From Betaproteobacteria bacterium (GTDB lineage Bacteria > Pseudomonadota > Gammaproteobacteria > Burkholderiales > Casimicrobiaceae): a stretch of DNA of 64,000 bases. Position numbers and translations under genes: made by a program. This document shows positions 1 through 10,325 of the stretch, one piece after another. A model generated the notes under the pieces. It was not told where the DNA came from. It worked only from the letters and a program-made list of their open reading frames with translations, and searched no databases. Within the stretch, counting starts at the first letter, position 1. Each line of letters begins with the position of its first letter. Location: positions 558,001-622,000 of the forward strand of contig BOKS01000001.1 of assembly GCA_016861105.1 (NCBI GenBank), written 5' to 3'.

Positions 1-915
1 CGCGCGGGCAGCCGCGCCTACCTGGCCGCGGACCGCGGGCTGCCGCTACTCCGCGCGCGCCTGCCCGCGGACGCAACGATCGACACGCTGCGCTACGGCG
101 AGCGGCGCCGCGTGGGCGACGTGGACGTGTCGTTCCATCCCGCGGGCCACGTGCTCGGCAGTGCGCAGATCCGCATCGGGCACCGGGGCCGCGTGATCGT
201 CGTCTCGGGCGACTACAAGCTCGCCCCGGACCCGTCCTGCGATCCGTTCGAGCCGGTGCGCTGCGACACGCTGGTGACCGAGTCGACGTTCGGCCTGCCG
301 GTCTACCGCTGGCAGCCGCCGCAGGACGTCATGCGCGCGCTGCGCGACTGGTGGTCCGCCAACCGCGACGAGGGCACGGCCAGCGTGGTGTTCGCCTACG
401 CGCTCGGCAAGGCGCAGCGCATCGCCGCGGGCCTCGCGGCGCTCGGGGCCCTGCCCGGTCCGATCGCCTGCCACGGCGCGGTCGCCCGCATCAACGAGGC
501 TTATCGCGACGCGGGCGTCGCGCTGCCGCCGATGGCGCGGGTGGCGGACAGCGGCCGCGACGCCGAGTGGCGCGGGGCGCTCGTGCTGGCGCCGCCGTCC
601 GCGCAGGGCTCGGCGTGGCTCGCGCGCTTCGCCCCCTTCCGCACGGCGGCGGCGTCGGGATGGATGGCGATCCGCGGCACGCGCCGCCGGGCGAACCTCG
701 ACCGGGGCTTCGTGCTGTCCGATCACGCCGACTGGCCGGCGCTCAACGCGGCGGTCGACGCGAGCGGCGCCGCGAACGTCGTGGTCACCCACGGCTACCG
801 CGACGAGTTCGTGCGCTGGCTCGCCGAGACGCGCCCCGGGCTCGCGGCGAGCGCGCTCGCCACGCGCTTCGAGGGCGAGCACGGTGCCGCCGGCGAGCGC
901 GCCGACCCGCCCTGA
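1..915 (+). CDS. ligase-associated DNA exonuclease (MBL/beta-CASP fold), 5'-truncated by window edge
   Basis: The open frame runs in from base 1, so the N-terminus (with the usual HxHxDH motif) lies outside the window; 304 codons remain. Visible are the metallo-beta-lactamase/beta-CASP motifs HPAGHVLGSAQ (near residue 44), SGDYK, DTLVTESTFGLP and SDHADW (near residue 241), plus a C-terminal VTHGYRDEF. This combination matches the bacterial family that sits beside an ATP-dependent DNA ligase and an Lhr-like helicase and acts as a DNA exonuclease in repair. The partner genes would lie upstream, outside the window. The internal GTG at 112 is not the start because family sequence continues upstream of it. 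Family call firm; exact biochemical role is from family knowledge. Confidence 0.85.
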   Translation, partial: RAGSRAYLAADRGLPLLRARLPADATIDTLRYGERRRVGDVDVSFHPAGHVLGSAQIRIGHRGRVIVVSGDYKLAPDPSCDPFEPVRCDTLVTESTFGLPVYRWQPPQDVMRALRDWWSANRDEGTASVVFAYALGKAQRIAAGLAALGALPGPIACHGAVARINEAYRDAGVALPPMARVADSGRDAEWRGALVLAPPSAQGSAWLARFAPFRTAAASGWMAIRGTRRRANLDRGFVLSDHADWPALNAAVDASGAANVVVTHGYRDEFVRWLAETRPGLAASALATRFEGEHGAAGERADPP

Positions 916-971
916 CGGACCCGGCGGAGGGTCGCGCCGGACGGGCGGCCCGGCGCGGGCCCGGGGCCGGG

Positions 972-977
972 TATAAT
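972..977 (+). promoter_or_regulatory. sigma70 -10 box TATAAT upstream of yciB-bolA-ppiC
   Basis: A perfect TATAAT in an otherwise very GC-rich stretch, 57 bases after the exonuclease stop and about 120 bases before yciB. No good -35 is visible at 17 bases. It would give a leader of roughly 110 nt and drive the three overlapping genes that follow. Confidence 0.5.
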
Positions 978-1095
978 GAGCGGTTTCGTGTCTGCCGTCT
1001 GCCGCCCGGCGGGGGCCTTCCGGCCCGGCCGCGGCGTCCCCCAACGACGACCCGAACCCTCGCGCGCGAGGGGCGGGCGAGGCCTGCCGGAGTTC

Positions 1096-1629
1096 ATGCA
1101 GTTCCTGGCCGACTACCTGCCGCTCATCCTGTTCTTCGTCGCGTTCAAGTGGCAGGGGATCTACGTCGCCACCGCCGTCGCGATCGTGGCGTCGGTGATC
1201 CAGATCGCCTGGTTCCGGCTGCGGGGCAAGGTCTCCGCGGTGCACTGGCTGTCGCTCGCCATCATCGGCGTGTTCGGCGGCGCCACGCTGCTGCTGCAGG
1301 ACGAGACGTTCATCAAGTGGAAGCCCACGGTGCTCTACGCGCTGTTCGGCGCGATCCTCGCGGTCGGCAAGCTCGCCTTCCGTCGCGACTGGATCGCCGC
1401 GCTGCTCAAGGACCTCACGCTGCCGCCCGCCGTGTGGTCCGGGGTCACGTGGTCGTGGACCGCGTTCTTCGCCGCAATGGCGGTGGCGAACTGGTACGTC
1501 GCCTTCCACTTCAGCACCGAGGCGTGGGTGAACTTCAAGGTCTGGGGCGGCATCGGGCTGTTCCTCGTCTTCGCGCTGGCGCAGGGGCTGTGGCTGGCCC
1601 GCCACCTGCCGCAGGAGGAGCGCTCGTGA
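1096..1629 (+). CDS. yciB: septation protein A family inner-membrane protein (YciB/IspZ)
   Basis: Predicted 177-residue polytopic inner-membrane protein, the normal size for the family, with about five hydrophobic segments. It begins MQFLADYLPLILFFVAFKW, the typical YciB N-terminus, and keeps the internal FIKWKPT segment. ATG 1096 is preferred over the open frame extending upstream to 976 because the family begins here; a short GGAG lies 3 bases upstream. YciB is linked to cell-envelope integrity and septation. The stop overlaps the GTG start of the bolA-like gene, and the same gene order with bolA and a parvulin is common in betaproteobacteria. Confidence 0.9.
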   Translation: MQFLADYLPLILFFVAFKWQGIYVATAVAIVASVIQIAWFRLRGKVSAVHWLSLAIIGVFGGATLLLQDETFIKWKPTVLYALFGAILAVGKLAFRRDWIAALLKDLTLPPAVWSGVTWSWTAFFAAMAVANWYVAFHFSTEAWVNFKVWGGIGLFLVFALAQGLWLARHLPQEERS

Positions 1630-1937
1630 GCGGAGCGGCGACGACCCGCAGCGCCGCCGATCTGCTGGCCGAGCGGCTCGCCGCGCTGGAGCCCACGGTG
1701 TTCGACCTGCACGACGACTCGGCCGAGCACGCGGGCCACGCCGGTGCGGCCGGCGGCGGCGGGCACTTTTCCCTGGTCATCGTGTCGAAGGCGTTCCGCG
1801 GCCAGACGCGCGTCGCGCGCCACCGGGCCGTCCTCGCGCGCGTCGGCGACCTCATTCCCCATCCCGTGCACGCGCTCGCCATCCAGGCGTACGCGCCCGA
1901 GGAATTCCCCTCCCTCCCTAGCAAGGACGCTTCATGA
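1626..1937 (+). CDS. BolA family protein
   Basis: A 103-residue protein starting at GTG 1626, which overlaps the yciB stop by four bases (GTGA). It has the BolA class II KH-like signatures: a glycine-rich loop, HFSLVIVSKAFRG, the RVARHRAV helix that contains the conserved RHR, and a C-terminal HALAIQAYAPEEF. BolA proteins bind monothiol glutaredoxins and [2Fe-2S] clusters and influence envelope and iron regulation. An insertion of Gly/Ala-His residues (AGHAGAAGGGG) before the core strand is slightly longer than usual. Translational coupling on both sides suggests stoichiometric expression with yciB and the parvulin. Confidence 0.88.
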   Translation: MSGAATTRSAADLLAERLAALEPTVFDLHDDSAEHAGHAGAAGGGGHFSLVIVSKAFRGQTRVARHRAVLARVGDLIPHPVHALAIQAYAPEEFPSLPSKDAS

Positions 1938-2788
1938 CCAAGTCCCGACTCGCCGTGGCCGTGCTGGCCACGCTGCTGCCCGCCGCCGCGCTGCACGCGC
2001 AGGCGCCCGCCCCCGCCCCGAAGCCGGCGACGCCCGCCGCCGCGCCGAAGCCCGCGACGCCGGCGGCGCCCAAGCCGGCCGCGGCGCAGCCGCAGGGCAA
2101 GACCCTCTACACCCAGGCGCAGTTCGACCTGCTGCTGCGCGAGCGCATGGCGCAGGGGCAGCCCGACTCGCCGGAGCTGCGCAACGCCGTGCGCGACGAG
2201 CTCAACACGCGCGCCCTGCTGGTCCAGGAGGCGCGCAAGAAGGGCCTCGAGAAGAAGGAGGACGTGAAGACGCAGATGGACCTCGCGTCGCAGACCGTCC
2301 TCGTGCGCGCCTACGTCAACGACTGGGTGTCGGCGAACCCGATCCCCGAGGAGGCGATGCGCAAGGAGTACGAGTCGATCAAGTCGCAGATCGGCGACAA
2401 GGAATACAAGGTCGCGCACATCCTGGTCGAGAAGGAGGACGAGGCCAAGCAGGTGATCGCGGACCTGCAGAAGGGCGGCAAGTTCGACGAGATCGCCAAG
2501 CAGCGCAGCAAGGACCCCGGCAGCAAGGACCGCGGCGGCGACCTCGACTGGAACGCGCCGGGCAACTTCGTCAAGCCGTTCAGCGACGCGATGGTCAAGG
2601 TCGAGAAGGGCAAGTTCACGCCGCAGCCGATCCAGTCGCCGTTCGGCTGGCACGTGATCCGCGTCGACGACGTGCGCGACGCGAAGGTGCCGGCGTTCGA
2701 GGAGGTGAAGCCGCAGCTGCAGCAGCGCATGCAGCAGCAGGCGGTGGAACGCTACCTGCGCGATCTGCGGGCCAAGAACGGCGTGTAG
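1934..2788 (+). CDS. periplasmic parvulin-type peptidyl-prolyl cis-trans isomerase
   Basis: 284 residues. The N-terminus is a signal peptide (MTKSRLAVAVLATLLPAAALHA) followed by an Ala/Pro/Lys-rich low-complexity linker to about residue 58. A SurA-like helical region follows, then a rotamase domain at about 153-255 with VAHILVEKED, FDEIAKQRSKDPGS, GGDLDW and FGWHVIRVDD. It should isomerise prolyl bonds in the periplasm and assist outer-membrane protein folding. ATG 1934 overlaps the bolA stop (ATGA), so translation is coupled. The linker makes membrane attachment or an extended tether possible. Confidence 0.9.
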   Translation: MTKSRLAVAVLATLLPAAALHAQAPAPAPKPATPAAAPKPATPAAPKPAAAQPQGKTLYTQAQFDLLLRERMAQGQPDSPELRNAVRDELNTRALLVQEARKKGLEKKEDVKTQMDLASQTVLVRAYVNDWVSANPIPEEAMRKEYESIKSQIGDKEYKVAHILVEKEDEAKQVIADLQKGGKFDEIAKQRSKDPGSKDRGGDLDWNAPGNFVKPFSDAMVKVEKGKFTPQPIQSPFGWHVIRVDDVRDAKVPAFEEVKPQLQQRMQQQAVERYLRDLRAKNGV

Positions 2789-3016
2789 CCACGGGCGGCG
2801 GCGACCCGGCGTCCGCGGCGACGCCGGGACCGCCGACGGCGCCGGCCGATCCGGGGTGGCGAGCGGCGCGGCACGAGCCGCCCCGCGCAGCGCAGCACGC
2901 CGCCTGGACCCACGGCGACGCGGGTCGCCCGGCAGCGACGCCGACGGGTCCGTCACCCGTTTCCTCCGGGTGCCCGCCGCAGTACTCTGCGGATCGTGCC
3001 ACTCCGGAGAGGCCCG

Positions 3017-5332
<2,316 letters not shown>

Positions 5333-5348
5333 CCTCGACGGCCGCGCC

Positions 5349-7196
5349 ATGAGCGAGCAGCGCCGGCTCGCCGCGGTCGTCCTGGCGGACGTGGTCGGCT
5401 TCTCGCGCCTGATGGGCGAAGACGAGCGCGGCACGCTCGACGCCCTGCGGGCCCTGCGTCGCGACGTCGTCGAGCCCAGCGTCGCCACGCACGGCGGGCG
5501 GCTCGTGAAGACCATGGGCGACGGCTTCCTCGTCGAGTTCGCGAGCGCCGTCCACGCGGTCCGCTGCGCGTTGGCGATCGAGCGCGCGCTCGCCGCGGAC
5601 GCGGGGTCGCGCCCGCTCGCGCTGCAACTGCGCACGGGGATCAACGTCGGCGACGTGGTGGTGGACGGCGACGACATCTACGGCGACGGCGTCAACGTCG
5701 CGGCGCGCCTGCAGGCGCTCGCCGTGCCAGGGACCATCGTCGCCAGCAAGGCCGTACGCGACGCGATGCAGGGCACCGGCGACGCCACGTTCGTGCCGCT
5801 CGGCGCGCAGCGCGTCAAGAACATCGCGCAGCAGGTCGAGGTGTACCGGGTCGAGCCGCCAAAGGCCGATGCGGGCCCGGCTGCGCGAGCCCTCGCAGCG
5901 CGCGCGGGAGCCCGGCCGCGGGGCCGGAAGGTGGCGCTTGCAGCGCTCGGGATCGGGGCCGTGCTCTCGATCGGCGCGTGGTTCGCGACCCGGCATGGCG
6001 GGGCGACCCCGGAGGACGCGGCCGCGCCGCTCTCGGTCGACTTGCGCGCCATCGCGGCGACGGAGGGCGGCGACGCCGCGTCGGCGCGCATCGCCGAGCA
6101 GTTGTCGCGCGAGGCGCTGCGCGTGCTGGCGCAGCCGGGCCAGACAGGGCGGCTGGACGCGCGGCCGGCGTCGGCCGCGCCCGCGGCGAGGCCGGCCCGC
6201 TATCGCGTCGAAGGCGAGGTCGCCCGCCGCCCCGACGGCTACGAAGTCGTGGCGCGTGCCGTCGAGGCCCGCAACGGCACGCTGCTGCGCTCGACCCGCC
6301 AGGTGCTGCGCGACGACGACCTGGCCGACGACCACGCCCCGGCGCTGCAGCGCCCCTGGCGACAGCTGCGCTCCGCGATCGTCACGGCCGAGGCGCAGCG
6401 CATCGCCACGCTGCCGTTATCGGCGCTCGCGGCCCGCGAGCTGGTGCTGCGCGCGTGGTCCGTCTACGACCAGGATCACTCGCTGCACGGCGTGCGGGCG
6501 GCGAAGAGCCTCGTCGACGAGGCGCTGCGCCGCGATCCCAACCTCGCCAACGCGTGGTCGGCGAAGGCGCGCCTCGTGAACCTCGAGGGCGACGTGGACC
6601 CGGCGCAGGACCGCGACCGCATCGGCCGCGAGCAGGACGAGTTCTCCGCCCGGGCGGTGGCGCTCGACCCCGGGGACTGGAACGCGTGGGAGATCCGCGC
6701 CGTCGCGCTGGTCTACCTCGGGCGCTGGGAGGCGGCGCTCGCGGCGGCGCAGCGCTCCGCGAGGCTCGAGCCGCACGATGCCGACGGCGTGCTGACCTAC
6801 GCATGGATCCACGGGCTGATGGGCCGCCCCGACGAGGCGGTGGCGCTGGCCGACCAGGTGCTGCACCGCGATCCGGGCAGCGAGACCGGCGTGTCGCGCG
6901 TGCGCTGCGAGGCGCACGTGCTCGCCGGGAGGGCGAGGGACGCCGTGCCGGCGTGCGAGAAATCGGCGCTGCTGTTCAACGACGCGGCGTCGCTCGTCTA
7001 CCTCGTGGCTGCCTACGCCGGCGCCGGCGAGACGGGCAAAGTGAACGACGCGCGTGCGCAGCTGCTGCGCACGGTGCCCGGCTACACGATCGACCAGCTG
7101 CGCGCCAAGCGGTACTCGGACCACCCGGACTACATGGCGCTCGCCGAACGCAACTGGTACCCGGCGCTGCGCCGGGCCGGCATCCCGGAGCGTTGA
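5349..7196 (+). CDS. class III adenylate/guanylate cyclase with membrane anchor and TPR-like region
   Basis: 615 residues. Residues 5-170 form a class III nucleotide cyclase catalytic domain: the metal-binding aspartates are in VLADVVGFS (D14) and TMGDGF (D58), and the GINVGDVV and NVAARLQ motifs follow. A single hydrophobic segment near 197-213 (ALAALGIGAVLSIGAW) predicts a membrane anchor. The remainder is periplasmic or outside the membrane, a helical region whose second half reads as tetratricopeptide repeats. This architecture is common in rhizobia and betaproteobacteria, usually annotated as adenylate cyclase. The stimulus is unknown. It lies 16 bases after maeB and may be cotranscribed. 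Confidence 0.85.
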   Translation: MSEQRRLAAVVLADVVGFSRLMGEDERGTLDALRALRRDVVEPSVATHGGRLVKTMGDGFLVEFASAVHAVRCALAIERALAADAGSRPLALQLRTGINVGDVVVDGDDIYGDGVNVAARLQALAVPGTIVASKAVRDAMQGTGDATFVPLGAQRVKNIAQQVEVYRVEPPKADAGPAARALAARAGARPRGRKVALAALGIGAVLSIGAWFATRHGGATPEDAAAPLSVDLRAIAATEGGDAASARIAEQLSREALRVLAQPGQTGRLDARPASAAPAARPARYRVEGEVARRPDGYEVVARAVEARNGTLLRSTRQVLRDDDLADDHAPALQRPWRQLRSAIVTAEAQRIATLPLSALAARELVLRAWSVYDQDHSLHGVRAAKSLVDEALRRDPNLANAWSAKARLVNLEGDVDPAQDRDRIGREQDEFSARAVALDPGDWNAWEIRAVALVYLGRWEAALAAAQRSARLEPHDADGVLTYAWIHGLMGRPDEAVALADQVLHRDPGSETGVSRVRCEAHVLAGRARDAVPACEKSALLFNDAASLVYLVAAYAGAGETGKVNDARAQLLRTVPGYTIDQLRAKRYSDHPDYMALAERNWYPALRRAGIPER

Positions 7197-7224
7197 CCGC
7201 CGGCGGGCGACGCGCGCGGCGCCA

Positions 7225-7256
7225 GCGCGCGTGCGTCAAAGCGCGCGTGCGCTAAA
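7225..7256. repeat. tandem 16-bp direct repeat between convergent genes
   Basis: Two copies, GCGCGCGTGCGTCAAA and GCGCGCGTGCGCTAAA, are adjacent and differ at two positions; a degraded third copy follows. The second copy supplies the stop codon of the iclR gene read from the minus strand. It may simply be simple-sequence drift. Confidence 0.5.
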
Positions 7257-8031
7257 GCGCGCGCGTGATCGTCGCTGCCGTCGCCAGCACCCGGCGGCGA
7301 ATGCGCGAGAGCGTACGGGCCGTCTGGCTCGCGTACACGTAGACCGCGACGAGGGCGGCGACCGGCTCGGCCCCACCGGCTCCGACGAGCGCAGCGGTCG
7401 CGCCGACGCCGTCGATGCCTTCGCCGTGGCTCGCGAGGTCGCGGCGCTTGGCCAGCGTCTCCAGCTCGCGGCGCAGCCGCGCAGGCGAGGTGATCGTGCG
7501 CGGCGTGATGCGCTCGAGCGGCGCGGCGAGCACGTCGTCGCGGACCTCCGGCGGGGCGTGCGCGAGCAGCAGGCGCTGCGAGGCCCCCACGTACAGCGGA
7601 AGCCGCGTGCCCAGGCGCGAGGCGATGCACGCGTCGCGCGGGATCGCGACCGCGACCGTGAGCGCCTCGCGGCCGTCGCGCACGACCAGCTTGACGGTCT
7701 CGCCGATCTCGCCGGCCAGCGCCTCCATCAGCGGGCGCGCGACGCCCTCGAGGTCGCGCCGCCCCCCCGCGGCCGCGGCGAGCTGCGCGACCGCAGGCCC
7801 CAGCACGAACCGACCGGGCGCCGCCGACGGTGCGACGAGGCGCTCTTCGACCAGTGTCCGCAGCAGGCGGTACAGCGTCGCGCGGGGCACGGCCAGCCGC
7901 TCCGCCAGCTCCGCCGCGTTGCGCCCGTCCGGGGCCAGCGCCAGCTCGCGCAGCAACGCGATGCCGCGCCGCAGCGCCGGCGCGGCGTCGTCGCTGGCGC
8001 GCGCCGGCCCGGCCGTGCTAGAGTCTCTCAT
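7252..8031 (-). CDS. IclR family transcriptional regulator
   Basis: 259 residues. The N-terminal winged helix-turn-helix (about 20-80) has NAAELAERLAVPRATLYRLL; the C-terminal IclR effector domain (about 85-250) includes GETVKLVVRDG and LYVGASQRLLLA. It is divergent from the rraA-like gene, with a 63-bp intergenic region that carries clear inverted half-sites (8026-8049), one of which covers its own start codon. It most likely controls the rraA-Bug pair and itself. IclR regulators of this arrangement usually respond to an aromatic or dicarboxylic catabolite; the ligand cannot be read from sequence. Confidence 0.9.
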   Translation of the reverse strand: MRDSSTAGPARASDDAAPALRRGIALLRELALAPDGRNAAELAERLAVPRATLYRLLRTLVEERLVAPSAAPGRFVLGPAVAQLAAAAGGRRDLEGVARPLMEALAGEIGETVKLVVRDGREALTVAVAIPRDACIASRLGTRLPLYVGASQRLLLAHAPPEVRDDVLAAPLERITPRTITSPARLRRELETLAKRRDLASHGEGIDGVGATAALVGAGGAEPVAALVAVYVYASQTARTLSRIRRRVLATAATITRAL

Positions 8032-8049
8032 GTGAGATAGGGTGTCTCA
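8026..8049. promoter_or_regulatory. IclR operator: alternating TCTCA/TGAGA/TCTCA half-sites
   Basis: TCTCA (8026), TGAGA (8033) and TCTCA (8045) form two overlapping inverted repeats, TCTCA-TG-TGAGA and TGAGA-N7-TCTCA. The first spans the iclR start codon at 8031. The second overlaps the probable -35 and spacer of the rraA promoter. The spacing and symmetry fit an autorepressing IclR site. Confidence 0.6.
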
Positions 8050-8060
8050 TTAGTGATACT
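8032..8060 (+). promoter_or_regulatory. candidate sigma70 promoter for the rraA-like gene
   Basis: GTGAGA at 8032-8037 and GATACT at 8055-8060 are separated by 17 bases; each matches consensus at four of six positions. Transcription would start near 8067, about 28 nt before ATG 8095. The operator half-sites lie inside it. Confidence 0.45.
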
Positions 8061-8094
8061 ACGTCAACCCCTCCGCTCCCGCCCGCGCCCCCCG

Positions 8095-8826
8095 ATGACC
8101 TCCGACGTCCCGAAGATGATCCGCATCGAGGCACTCGCCGCGCGCCACGAGCCGCCCGCCCCCGGCCCGCTGCCGCTGCCGGCCGCGACGCTGATCGACC
8201 GCTACGAGCGCCTCGCAAGCGCGATCGTCAGCGACGTGCTCCGCGAGCACGCGCTGCTCGACCAGGCCTTCCCCGGCACGCTCGCGGCGCTGCGCCCCGG
8301 GCGCACCGTCGCCGGCTTCGCCTTCACCGTGAAGAGCGCGCCCAACACGCGCATCAGCGGCGAGATGACGATCCGCGGCGCGATGCTCGACGCGCTGCCG
8401 GCCGACGCGTTCGTCGTCTGGGACACGTCGTCGGACACGCGCGGCACGATGTGGGGCGGCGTGATGACCGCCACCGTCGTCGCCAAGGGCGTGCGCGGCG
8501 CGATCATCGACGGCGGCATCCGCGACACCGCGCAGATCGCCGCGAAGGACTTCCCGGTCTGGTACCGCTACCGCAGCCCCAACGGGAGCCTCGGCCGCTG
8601 CCAGATCACCCACTACCAGATCCCCGTGAAGGTCGGCGACGTGTTCGTGCGTCCGGGCGACCTCGTGGTCGGCGACGCGGACGGCGCCGTGTGCGTGCCG
8701 CGCGAACTGCTCGTGCCGGTGCTCGAGCGCGCCGAGCAGATCGCCGGCGACGAGGAGCGCATCTTCGCGTGGGTCGAGGAGGGCCAGTCGATCGCCGAGA
8801 TCACCGGCCGGGGCGGCTACTTCTGA
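8095..8826 (+). CDS. RraA/HMG-aldolase family protein
   Basis: 243 residues from ATG 8095; ATG 8116 is an alternative, and neither has a clear ribosome site. Core motifs are KSAPNTRISGEM, DTSSDTRGTMWGG, IDGGIRDTAQI and DADGAVCVP. The GG(I)RD arginine and the DADG acidic pair are the substrate- and metal-binding features of 4-hydroxy-4-methyl-2-oxoglutarate/oxaloacetate aldolases, the catabolic branch of the RraA fold. It is thus more likely an aldolase or decarboxylase of a branched keto acid than an RNase E regulator. Its partner downstream is a Bug-type binding protein, and it lies under IclR control, which fits catabolism of an imported carboxylate. Confidence 0.8.
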   Translation: MTSDVPKMIRIEALAARHEPPAPGPLPLPAATLIDRYERLASAIVSDVLREHALLDQAFPGTLAALRPGRTVAGFAFTVKSAPNTRISGEMTIRGAMLDALPADAFVVWDTSSDTRGTMWGGVMTATVVAKGVRGAIIDGGIRDTAQIAAKDFPVWYRYRSPNGSLGRCQITHYQIPVKVGDVFVRPGDLVVGDADGAVCVPRELLVPVLERAEQIAGDEERIFAWVEEGQSIAEITGRGGYF

Positions 8827-8875
8827 GTAACCGCCCGCGCACCACCGCCATCCGCATTCGCAAGGAGGACCGACG

Positions 8876-9874
8876 ATGCACCCCAGCTCCGCTTCCCGCC
8901 GCCGCTTCGTCCGGCTCGCCGGCGCCGCGGCACTCGCCGCTGCCGCTGCTTCCGCGGCGTGGGCGCAGGCACCCGCGTGGCCCGACAGGCCGATCAAGCT
9001 GCTGGTGGGCTTTCCCGCCGGCGGGGCCTCCGACCTGATGGCGCGCCTGGTCGCCGAGCGCCTCGGCAGTGCGCTGGGCCAGCCGGTCGTCGTCGAGAAC
9101 CGGCCCGGCGCGGCGGGCACGCTCGCCGCCTCGCTCGCGGCGAAGTCCGCCGGCGACGGCTACACGCTGCTGCTCGCCTCGCCGACGGCGATCACACTGG
9201 CCCCCACGACGATGGCCGGCAAGCTCGCCTACGACCCGGCGCGCGACCTGATGCCGGTGACGATGGTCAACCGCTATCCGCTGATCCTCGTCGCCAATCC
9301 GCAGCTGGGCGTGAAGACCTTCCCCGAGTTCCTGGCGAGGGCGCGCACGCAGCCCGGCAAGATCAACTTCGGCTCGTTCGGCGCGAACACCAGCGGCGGG
9401 CTGGCCACCGAGATGGTCAAGGTGATGGGCAAGGTCGACGTCCTGCACGTGCCGTTCAACGGCGGCGCGCCGGCCACGCAGGCCCTGCTCGGCGGCACCG
9501 TCGACCTCGGCTTCGACACCGTCGTGACGGCGTTGAACAACGTGAAGGCCGGCAAGCTCGTGCCGCTCGCGGTCTCCGGCGCGAAGCGCACGTCGCTCGC
9601 CCCCGACCTGCCCACCGTCGGCGAGACGCTGCCCGGCTTCGAGGCCGACAGCTGGACCGGGCTGATGGCGCCGGCGGGCACGCCTCCCGCGATCGTCGCG
9701 CGCATCCAGGCGGAGATCGCGAAGTTCCTCGCCACTTCCGACGCCCGCGAGCGCTTCGCGGGCATGGGCGCCGAGGGCGTCGGCAGCCGTCCCGACGAGT
9801 TCGCCGCCTACCTGCGCGAGGAGACGCAGCGCTACGCGAAGCTCGTCAGGGAAGCCAACCTCAAGCTCGAGTAG
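8876..9874 (+). CDS. Bug/TctC-type tripartite tricarboxylate transporter substrate-binding protein
   Basis: 332 residues. The N-terminus has a twin-arginine-like stretch (SRRRFVRLAG) and a hydrophobic core ending AWAQA, so export may be by Tat. The mature protein has the Bug signature WPDRPIKLLVGFPAGGASD, VENRPGAAG, and a NGGAPATQALLGG loop. Bug proteins are periplasmic Venus-flytrap receptors for organic acids. It follows the rraA-like gene by 49 bases, with AAGGAGG about 9 bases before its ATG. No TctA/TctB genes are adjacent; the nearest are at 24274-26245. The ligand is unknown, probably the precursor of the RraA-like enzyme's substrate. Confidence 0.9.
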   Translation: MHPSSASRRRFVRLAGAAALAAAAASAAWAQAPAWPDRPIKLLVGFPAGGASDLMARLVAERLGSALGQPVVVENRPGAAGTLAASLAAKSAGDGYTLLLASPTAITLAPTTMAGKLAYDPARDLMPVTMVNRYPLILVANPQLGVKTFPEFLARARTQPGKINFGSFGANTSGGLATEMVKVMGKVDVLHVPFNGGAPATQALLGGTVDLGFDTVVTALNNVKAGKLVPLAVSGAKRTSLAPDLPTVGETLPGFEADSWTGLMAPAGTPPAIVARIQAEIAKFLATSDARERFAGMGAEGVGSRPDEFAAYLREETQRYAKLVREANLKLE

Positions 9875-9981
9875 CGGGATCGGCGCGCGGCCTGCCCGGG
9901 CCCCGCCGCGGCGTTGGCACGATGGACAACCGCGCGCGGCAGGCGGAACATCATCCTGTCCCTTTCGCGCGCGCCGACACG

Positions 9982-10227
9982 ATGACCGGGTCCGCCTGCC
10001 TTGCCCCGCACGAAGCCGAGGCCGTCGTGCAGGAGGCGATCGAGCGCTTCGGCCTCGGCGCGCTTCCGCGCCTCACCGTCACCGCCACGGCGGACGGCGC
10101 GTGGACGGTCCGCTGGGACCACATGGAACGGCGCGTCGAGCCGATGGCGATGGAGGCGTGGGTGGCCTGGCTCGAGAGGAACGTCGGCTCGCTCGACGCC
10201 GGCGACCTGGAGACGACCGAGAGCTAG
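9982..10227 (+). CDS. small protein of unknown function (81 aa)
   Basis: Not recognised. The frame starts at ATG 9982 (an in-frame ATG at 9922 would add 20 residues) and stops at 10227. The protein is soluble, acidic at the C-terminus, and rich in Trp for its size: DGAWTVRWDH and MEAWVAWLERN. An amphipathic helix (HEAEAVVQEAIERFGLG) precedes a short beta-like segment, LTVTATADGAWTV. The balanced, non-repetitive composition suggests a real gene rather than a GC-driven open frame. It is the last plus-strand gene before the convergent minus-strand cluster. Confidence 0.5.
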   Translation: MTGSACLAPHEAEAVVQEAIERFGLGALPRLTVTATADGAWTVRWDHMERRVEPMAMEAWVAWLERNVGSLDAGDLETTES

Positions 10228-10325
10228 AACCCCTCGTTCCGGCAGGTCGACGCGCCCGCGGTCCGCGAGCGCAGCAGACGCCGCGGTCCCGGCCGTGGCA
10301 CCACGCCGCGCGCCGGCGGCGCGGG

